Origin: Roseomonas sp.
Lineage (GTDB): Bacteria > Pseudomonadota > Alphaproteobacteria > Acetobacterales > Acetobacteraceae
DNA length: 6,442 nucleotides
Reading direction: 5' to 3'
NCBI GenBank assembly: GCA_020249415.1
Contig: JADCFR010000114.1
Location: 1-6,442 of the forward strand
Shown piece after piece: positions 1 through 6,442 of this stretch. Made by a program: the position numbers and the translations under genes. Within the stretch, counting starts at the first letter, position 1. Every line of letters starts with the position of its first letter. The notes under the pieces were generated by a model. That model searched no databases and was not told where the DNA came from. It saw only the letters and a program-made list of their open reading frames with translations.

Positions 1-1177
1 CGCGCCCACGCAGCACGCCATTCACATGCTTTTGCATCGCCGCATCCTGGCGGATGACGCTGCGATAATCCCTAATGTCTCCCGTGGCATAGACCACATC
101 GAACAAGGGCGGTTCACCCACCACCTGGGCAGGAATGCCGGCTTCATGGATCAGGCTGGTCAGCCCCTCCATCAGGCTGCGGCCAGTCGCGAAAATCTGC
201 TCATAAGTGCCGGGCTCGCGCAGCACTTCCATGGTGGCCAGCCCCGCGACCGAGGCGACCGGGTTGCCGGACAGCGTGCCAATCTGCGTCAGGAAGCGGT
301 CTTCACCGACCGCCGCCTTGTCGAATTGCGCCATGATATCGGCACGCCCACCAAGTGCCGCCAAGGGAAAGCCGCCACCGATGATCTTGCCCATGGTGCA
401 GATATCAGGCGTCACGCCGTAATATTCCTGCGCGCCGCCATAGGCGAAGCGAAAGCCGGTCACGACCTCATCAAAAATCAGCGGAATGCCAAGCCGCGCG
501 GTGACGTCACGGATTGCTTGCAGGAAGCCGGGCTTGGGCGGGATCAGGCGCTGGAAGGGCTCCAGGATCACGCCGCCAATTTCATCATGGCGCGCTTCAA
601 TCAGCCGCACCGCCGCTTCCGTATCATTGAAGGGGGCGACCAGCACCTCGGCCCGCACGCTCTCCGGAATGCCGGGCGTATCCGGCACAGCTTCCGGGAA
701 ATTCGCGAGCTTTTTGGGGGCGAGGCTCATCAGGCCCCAATCGCTCATGCCGTGATAGCCGCCTTCGAATTTCACGATCTTCGGGCGCTGGCGATAGGCG
801 CGCGCGAGCCGCATGGCATAAAGATCAGCCTCAGACCCCGATGAGACAAAGCGCACCTGGTCCACACAGGGCATGGCATCGGCAATGGCGGCGGCCAGGC
901 GAATGCCATGTTCATTATTGGTAAAGAAGGTGGTCCCTTTCGGCACCTGCGCCAGCACGGCTTCCGTCACCTTCGGGTGGTTATGCCCCACATACATCGG
1001 GCCACTGCCGAGCAGATAATCAATATATGCGCGCCCCGAAACATCCCAGACATGGGCGCCACGGCCTTCGCGCAGGATGATCTCGGCCGGGAAATTGCCG
1101 AAATGCCCGCCGGGCAGCACGCGCTTGGCAAGGGCGAGCAATTCCTGTTCTTCGGCGGAAGGGGCAATGCTGGTCAT
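1..1177 (-). CDS. Class III PLP-dependent aminotransferase, glutamate-1-semialdehyde 2,1-aminomutase-like (3' end outside window)
   Basis: This is a fold-type I PLP enzyme of the GSA aminomutase family, expected to be cytosolic and to move an amino group within or between substrates. The 392 visible residues start MTSIAPSAEEQ and show, in order: LLGSGPMYVGHNHP near residues 55-68, the SSGSEA phosphate-binding region at 112-117, GGYHG at 139-143, the cofactor-binding Asp in FDEVVTGFRF (D236), the Schiff-base Lys in TMGKIIGGGFP (K264), and GTLSGNP downstream. Family members are about 425-430 residues, so roughly 35-40 residues lie beyond the left edge. The ATG at 1177 is supported by a GAGG Shine-Dalgarno at 1188-1191. 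No neighbour is a heme gene, and most alphaproteobacteria make aminolevulinate with ALA synthase, so a catabolic or amino-acid role is more likely than heme synthesis. The family call is firm; the substrate is unknown. Confidence 0.93.
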   Translation of the reverse strand, partial: MTSIAPSAEEQELLALAKRVLPGGHFGNFPAEIILREGRGAHVWDVSGRAYIDYLLGSGPMYVGHNHPKVTEAVLAQVPKGTTFFTNNEHGIRLAAAIADAMPCVDQVRFVSSGSEADLYAMRLARAYRQRPKIVKFEGGYHGMSDWGLMSLAPKKLANFPEAVPDTPGIPESVRAEVLVAPFNDTEAAVRLIEARHDEIGGVILEPFQRLIPPKPGFLQAIRDVTARLGIPLIFDEVVTGFRFAYGGAQEYYGVTPDICTMGKIIGGGFPLAALGGRADIMAQFDKAAVGEDRFLTQIGTLSGNPVASVAGLATMEVLREPGTYEQIFATGRSLMEGLTSLIHEAGIPAQVVGEPPLFDVVYATGDIRDYRSVIRQDAAMQKHVNGVLRGR

Positions 1178-1207
1178 GGCGCGGTTTCCTCAAGCGATGT
1201 TTTAACG

Positions 1208-1237
1208 ACTATAGGCTACGGTTTTCCCTGATGGAAA
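1208..1237 (-). promoter_or_regulatory. Candidate sigma70-type promoter of the aminotransferase gene
   Basis: Read on the minus strand, TTTCCA (1237-1232, 4 of 6 matches to the -35 consensus) is followed after 18 bases by TATAGT (1213-1208, 5 of 6 matches to the -10 consensus). Transcription would begin near 1201 and leave a leader of about 25 bases containing the GAGG ribosome binding site. It lies in a locally AT-richer stretch of the divergent intergenic region. This is consensus matching by eye only. Confidence 0.4.
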
Positions 1238-1382
1238 GCAGCACCATAAGGAACACATGGCGGGCAATATCCCATTGCCCAAGGCAGGTCTGGCGGCTTG
1301 GCACGGCCTGGGCCATCATCAGCCTCGGACAGGGCAGAGCCGCCGCTATCCGATAATGCACAAGCAAAGCAGGGAAGATGTC

Positions 1383-2339
1383 ATGAACATGCACCGTCGC
1401 AGTCTTTTGGCCTCAGCGGGCGCGCTGCTCGCGGCACCCGCCTTGGCGCAGCCGCGCTGGCCTGACCGGCCGATTGAAATCATTGTCGGCTTCACCGCCG
1501 GTGGCGGCACTGATCTTGATGCGCGGAGCTACGCCGCTGCGCTTGAAAAACGCCTTGGCGCGTCGGTCGTGGTGGTCAATCGCCCCGGCGCGGGTGGCGA
1601 GGTCGCCTTGGCCGCGGTCGCGCGGTCGCGCCCTGATGGGCATACCATCGGCACGACGAATATGCCGGGCTTGCTGACGATCCCAATTGAGCGCACGGCG
1701 CAATTCAAGCTGGATGATTTTATCGGCATCGGCAATCTGGTGACCGATCCTTCAGCGATTACGGTGCATGAAGACAGCCCATACCGCACGCTGGCGGATC
1801 TGCTGGCGGCAGCGCGGGCAAGGCCGGATACCATCACCTATGCCTCGCCGGGCGTGGGGACGGATGATCATTTGCAATTGGTGTTGTTGCAGGCAGCGAC
1901 CGGCACCCGCTTTGTGCATGTGGTGTTTCAAGGCGATCCGCAACTCCGCACCGCCGTGCTCGGCAAGCAGGTGGATAGCATGGGGCTCAATTTGGGGCCT
2001 GTGACCGCCAACCCCGATAAGCTCCGCGTCCTGTCCCAGGGTGGTGCCACGCGCAGCCGCTTCCGATCCGATGTGCCAACCCTGATGGAATTGGGCTTTC
2101 CCGTGCAAATGGCCTCTGAACGGGGTCTGGTGATGGCGGCCGGCACCCCACCCGCCATTGTCCAGCGCCTACGCGAAGCGACCGCCGATATCGCGCGCGA
2201 TCCGGAATTCGTGAAAATCCTGGAAGGCCGCTTCACCGAGCCCGCCTATGAGGCCGGCGATGCCTGGTTTGAGCGTCTGCGCCGGCAGGAAGCCGAGTAT
2301 CGGCGGCTTTGGCAGTCAACTCCCTGGTCGCAACGCTGA
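1383..2339 (+). CDS. Tripartite tricarboxylate transporter substrate-binding protein (Bug/TctC family)
   Basis: This 318-residue periplasmic solute-binding protein is of normal family length. Such proteins capture carboxylates or other small organic acids, deliver them to TctA/TctB permeases, or act as sensors. Residues 1-22 form a signal peptide with an Arg pair (HRRSLLAS, possibly Tat), a hydrophobic core and an ALA/Q cleavage site after A22. Family motifs follow: PIEIIVGFTAGGGTDLDAR (30-48), NRPGAGGEVA (66-75), RPDGHTIGT (83-91), and YASPGVGTDDH (153-163) lining the expected ligand site. The frame is open upstream to an ATG at 1257, but 1383 is chosen because AGGGA at 1371-1375 lies 7 bases before it and it puts the signal peptide at the N terminus. 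A GATAAT at 1352-1357 could be a -10 box, but I found no good -35. No TctA/TctB genes are adjacent, as is common for orphan Bug genes. The ligand cannot be inferred. Confidence 0.95.
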   Translation: MNMHRRSLLASAGALLAAPALAQPRWPDRPIEIIVGFTAGGGTDLDARSYAAALEKRLGASVVVVNRPGAGGEVALAAVARSRPDGHTIGTTNMPGLLTIPIERTAQFKLDDFIGIGNLVTDPSAITVHEDSPYRTLADLLAAARARPDTITYASPGVGTDDHLQLVLLQAATGTRFVHVVFQGDPQLRTAVLGKQVDSMGLNLGPVTANPDKLRVLSQGGATRSRFRSDVPTLMELGFPVQMASERGLVMAAGTPPAIVQRLREATADIARDPEFVKILEGRFTEPAYEAGDAWFERLRRQEAEYRRLWQSTPWSQR

Positions 2340-2362
2340 GGATATGGCGGGCGGAACGGCCA

Positions 2363-2389
2363 TGCAGGGCCGCTTTGGTTGACCCTGCA
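2363..2389 (+). repeat. Perfect 7-bp inverted repeat directly upstream of the kpsS ribosome binding site
   Basis: TGCAGGG at 2363-2369 pairs with CCCTGCA at 2383-2389 around a 13-base loop. The 3' arm touches the AAGG (2389-2392) that serves as ribosome binding site for the ATG at 2398. A competing 5-bp hairpin, CGGCC (2357-2361) with GGCCG (2368-2372), uses the same bases. Without a following T-run this is a poor intrinsic terminator. It could be a leader structure affecting kpsS translation, or chance in GC-rich DNA. Confidence 0.3.
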
Positions 2390-2397
2390 AGGCTGGA

Positions 2398-3138
2398 ATG
2401 CCATGGCGGGGCGTGATCCACGAACCGCCCAGCGCGCCCGACAGGCGCCGATTCCTGTTTCTGCAGGGCCCGATTTCGCCGTTTTTTGCCCGCCTTGCCG
2501 AAGACTTGCAGGCGCTGGGCCATGCGGTGCATCGCGTCAATCTGCATCTGGGCGATCGCGCCTTCTGGGGCGCCACGCGCAGTATTGATTTCACCGGCCG
2601 GGCGGAGGCCTGGCCCGATTGGATCGCGGATTTCCTGACGCGCCACGCCATTACCGATCTGCTGCTGATTGGCGAACAGCGCCCCTATCACCGCATCGCC
2701 ATCGCCGCCGCCAAGGCGCGCGGCATTGCCGTGATTGTCACCGATTACGGCTATTTGCGCCCGGATTGGATAACGCTGGAACGGAATGGCATGGGGGGGG
2801 AGAGTCTTTTCCCACGCGATCCGGCGGAAATTCGGCGCCTTGCCCAGGGGCTTGCCCTGCCCGCGCTGAAGCCGCTCTATAGCGACCAATTCGCCACCAT
2901 GGCTTGGCGGGATGTTTGCTATCATGCGCTGGCGCAATGGCCCTTTCCCTTCCGCCATTATCGGCGCCATCAATTGCAGCACCCGTTTCTGGTTTATGCG
3001 GGGCTGGCGCGGCGGCTTCTGCTGCGCCGGTGGGAAGACCGCCGTTCCGGACAGGTATTTGAGGGGTTGAAGGCGCGCGGCAGCCCATTCTGGATTTTCG
3101 CGATGCAGCTGGAGACGGATTTCGCCATCCGCGCCTAG
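2398..3138 (+). CDS. kpsS: KpsS N-terminal fragment as it would be translated (246 aa)
   Basis: If the amber codon at 3136-3138 terminates translation, only this 246-residue product is made. It carries the first Rossmann-like half, with LQGPISPFF and the DYGYLRPDWITLE motif that corresponds to the EDG-type acceptor/catalytic motif of beta-Kdo transferases. It lacks the C-terminal half with the HP and NSTA motifs needed for nucleotide-sugar (CMP-Kdo) binding in the GT-B fold. An active enzyme is therefore not expected from this fragment alone. It also contains a run of eight G at 2793-2800. Confidence 0.6.
   Translation: MPWRGVIHEPPSAPDRRRFLFLQGPISPFFARLAEDLQALGHAVHRVNLHLGDRAFWGATRSIDFTGRAEAWPDWIADFLTRHAITDLLLIGEQRPYHRIAIAAAKARGIAVIVTDYGYLRPDWITLERNGMGGESLFPRDPAEIRRLAQGLALPALKPLYSDQFATMAWRDVCYHALAQWPFPFRHYRRHQLQHPFLVYAGLARRLLLRRWEDRRSGQVFEGLKARGSPFWIFAMQLETDFAIRA
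2793..2800 (+). repeat. Run of eight G inside kpsS
   Basis: A mononucleotide G8 tract encodes part of the GMGGES segment (residues 131-136) of KpsS. Slippage by one base would frameshift the first half of the gene. The current length keeps the frame open. Confidence 0.8.
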
Positions 3139-3637
3139 TCGCCCTTTGCCGATATGGAGGCGCCGCTTGGGCAGGTCATAGCCTCCTTTGCCGCCCAGGC
3201 GCCGGCGGGGACAGAATTGCTGATCAAGCTTCACCCGCTTGATCCCTGCTGGAAGCCCTGGCCCAGGCGGATCGCCGCTATGGCGCAGGCTGCGGGTATT
3301 GCGGGGCGCGTGCATGTCATGCCGCGTGGGCGGCTGCCTGATCTGCTGGCGGCGTCCCGCGGCCTGATCACGGTGAACAGCACCGCCGCCACCGGTGCCA
3401 TGGTATTGGGCAAGCCGGTGAAGCTGCTCGGTCAGGCGGTTTATGATGTGCCGGGGCTTAGCTTTCAGGGCGGGCTGGATGCGTTCTGGACAGAGGGCGC
3501 GCCGCCTGATCCGGCATTGCTGAAGGATTTTCTGGCCTTGCTTTGTGGTGCCTTCATGGTGCGCGGCGCCTTTCATCAGGCTTCCGGGCTGGCTGCGGCG
3601 GTGGCCGGCGCGGTGGCGCGGCTGGATCAGGGCTGCA

Positions 3638-5515
<1,878 letters not shown>

Positions 5516-5546
5516 TTCTTGGTTGCGGTGCTCAACTTCAGCCTGC

Positions 5547-5559
5547 GGCCGGTACGGCC
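5547..5559. repeat. Small GC hairpin in the kpsC leader
   Basis: GGCCG (5547-5551) and CGGCC (5555-5559) form a perfect 5-bp stem with a 3-base loop, about 30 bases upstream of the kpsC start in its probable leader. No T-run follows on either strand, so it is not a typical terminator. Such short GC palindromes are common in DNA of this composition. Confidence 0.25.
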
Positions 5560-5767
5560 AATGCGGTCGTCCCCTTGACGCGGCTGCGCGGGCGGCAGGC
5601 GGGCAAATCGCCTTCCCTTCAGGAACGAAAGCGCCGCTTTGGTCCGGTCATCTTGTATTTGGGGTCTCCGAGGAAAACATGGTGGCGGTATTCAATTTGC
5701 CTTAGACATTCGGGTGATACTATTCAACCGTCACTCGCAATTCCGTGCTAAAGGTGAGAATCGGTAT

Positions 5768-5778
5768 GAGGAGAAAGG
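5768..5778 (+). promoter_or_regulatory. Strong ribosome binding site that sets the lipoprotein start
   Basis: The purine-rich GAGGAGAAAGG contains AGGAG (10 bases upstream) and AAAGG (5 bases upstream) of the ATG at 5784. It favours that start over the in-frame ATGs at 5745 and 5766, because the site lies inside those longer readings. Confidence 0.65.
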
Positions 5779-5783
5779 TTTTG

Positions 5784-6161
5784 ATGCCCATGAGCGGGGA
5801 ATTCCCACGCCGCTTCTTGCCGATGATGGTGCTGCTGTTGTCTGGTATTGTATTGGCCGGTTGCGGCATGATGACTGCGGAACATTCCTCCGCGACGCCG
5901 GAACCTGCGCGTATCCTGGACCCGGTTGCCGCCTTTGCCGCCGATCCGCCCGCCGGCGGAGAGGGGCAGGTACGTCTTGCCGATACGGGTGAAATGGCGC
6001 GGGTCCGCCTGATGCGCCAATATGCGGCGGCCAGTGGCCGTGAGTGCCGAGAGCTGCGCGTGAGCCGCCGAGGTGGCGAGCAGAACCGTCTTTATTGCCG
6101 CGCCGGCACTGGCTGGATAGAAGCACGGCCCTTGCTCTCGCAGCCTGTGGTCCAGCAATGA
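5784..6161 (+). CDS. Small outer-membrane-type lipoprotein of unknown function, capsule-locus associated
   Basis: This is a 125-residue predicted lipoprotein. Residues 1-26 form a type II signal peptide: basic FPRR (7-10), hydrophobic core LPMMVLLLSGIV, and lipobox LAGC with the lipidated Cys at 27. Gly at +2 rather than Asp suggests outer-membrane sorting. A Thr/Ser/Pro-rich linker (about 31-60) leads to a small C-terminal domain with VRLMRQYAAASGRECRELRV, two cysteines (C88, C105) and GWIEARPLL. The pattern CRE-x-YCR-x-GW loosely recalls the C-terminal domain of 17-kDa surface-antigen-like proteins; that is resemblance, not assignment. Its stop overlaps the start of the export permease (ATGA, 6158-6161), so the two are one transcription unit and likely coupled. 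A role in capsule export or surface anchoring is inferred from position. It has no features of the usual OPX protein KpsD and is far too small to be one. Confidence 0.85.
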   Translation: MPMSGEFPRRFLPMMVLLLSGIVLAGCGMMTAEHSSATPEPARILDPVAAFAADPPAGGEGQVRLADTGEMARVRLMRQYAAASGRECRELRVSRRGGEQNRLYCRAGTGWIEARPLLSQPVVQQ

Positions 6162-6442
6162 GCCGACAGGGCGAAACCGCCCTGATCCTGCGCGGCGCGC
6201 AGATGCAATCGCGCGTCATTGGTGCGCTGGTCATTCGCGAAATGCATTCGCGCTTTGGCCGCCACTATATGGGCTATGTCTGGCTTTACTTTGAACCCTT
6301 ACTGCTTGGCGTTTGCATTGGGCTTATCCATGCTTGGCGGGATCGACCGGCGGCCTTTGGGCCCTTTGAATTCCATGCGGTCGGCTATATTCTCTTTTTC
6401 GTGTTTCGCGGGATTTTGAACCGGGCCACAATGGCCATTAGA
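6158..6442 (+). CDS. kpsM: ABC-2 type polysaccharide export permease, KpsM-like (5' part only)
   Basis: The 95 visible codons give the N terminus of the membrane subunit of a capsule ABC exporter, which with ATPase KpsT moves the lipid-linked polysaccharide across the inner membrane. Visible are the amphipathic interface segment LVIREMHSRFGRHYMGY (24-40), diagnostic for polysaccharide ABC-2 permeases, the first membrane segment VWLYFEPLLLGVCIGLI (41-57), and a second hydrophobic stretch VGYILFFVFRGIL (about 75-87). KpsM proteins are about 260 residues, so two thirds lie beyond the right edge. The ATG overlaps the lipoprotein stop by four bases and has no strong Shine-Dalgarno of its own, consistent with translational coupling. 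kpsT and kpsE-type genes would be expected downstream but cannot be seen. The gene could equally be called by another exporter name (CtrC, Wzm), but the capsule context favours KpsM. Confidence 0.88.
   Translation, partial: MSRQGETALILRGAQMQSRVIGALVIREMHSRFGRHYMGYVWLYFEPLLLGVCIGLIHAWRDRPAAFGPFEFHAVGYILFFVFRGILNRATMAIR

Larger units (their letters stand above)
5516..5783. promoter_or_regulatory. Divergent intergenic region between kpsC and the lipoprotein gene
   Basis: These 268 bases contain no convincing gene and must hold the start signals for both flanking units. The kpsC-proximal half is GC-rich; the lipoprotein-proximal half (about 5640-5760) is visibly AT-richer, as expected of a promoter. 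A weak plus-strand candidate is TTGCCT (5697-5702), 15 bases, TACTAT (5718-5723). No good minus-strand promoter was found by eye. The region also contains the small hairpin listed separately. Confidence 0.45.

Noticed and set aside
26..844. 272-codon plus-strand open frame
   Set aside because: It is antisense to the aminotransferase, whose conserved PLP motifs are read on the minus strand over the same bases.
1257..1382. Upstream ATG extending the Bug protein by 42 residues
   Set aside because: It would bury the signal peptide inside the protein and has no better ribosome site; the ATG at 1383 has AGGGA at good spacing and starts just before the signal peptide.
2357..2380. Intrinsic terminator after the Bug gene
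   Set aside because: The 5-bp stem is short and is followed only by CTTTGGTT, without a proper T-run.
5745..5783. Longer starts (5745 or 5766) for the lipoprotein
   Set aside because: The strong GAGGAGAAAGG site falls inside the longer readings and is correctly spaced for the ATG at 5784. The 5766 start has AAGGTGAG upstream and remains a minor alternative.

Overview
The window looks like a chromosomal segment of a high-GC alphaproteobacterium. The strong G/C preference at third codon positions, the orphan Bug-type solute-binding protein and the group 2-type capsule (Kps) genes would fit the Acetobacteraceae (Roseomonas-like) or a relative. This is inferred from protein style only; no marker gene fixes the lineage.

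Left part (1-2339): two divergent genes of general metabolism share a 205-bp intergenic region. On the minus strand is a class III PLP aminotransferase of the glutamate-1-semialdehyde aminomutase (HemL-like) family, running off the left edge. On the plus strand is a periplasmic tripartite tricarboxylate transporter substrate-binding protein (TctC/Bug family) with a clear signal peptide. No TctA/TctB partners are visible.

Centre and right (2398-6442): a capsular polysaccharide assembly/export locus. kpsS and kpsC, the two Kdo transferases that build the poly-Kdo linker on the lipid anchor of group 2 capsules, lie tail to tail and overlap by 38 bp. After a 268-bp intergenic region, divergent from kpsC, come a small outer-membrane-type lipoprotein of unknown function and the first 95 codons of a KpsM-like ABC-2 export permease. 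These two overlap as ATGA and are almost certainly translationally coupled.

The most notable features are lesions or divergence in both Kdo-linker enzymes. kpsS is split by one in-frame amber codon (TAG, 3136-3138) at a conserved position, while the frame and family motifs continue intact beyond it. KpsC keeps a complete C-terminal Kdo-transferase module, but its N-terminal module is shrunken and has lost every signature motif, so it looks like a pseudo-glycosyltransferase. Either the linker chemistry is altered here or another copy supplies it, or the locus is decaying. No RNA genes, CRISPR arrays or insertion sequences were seen.
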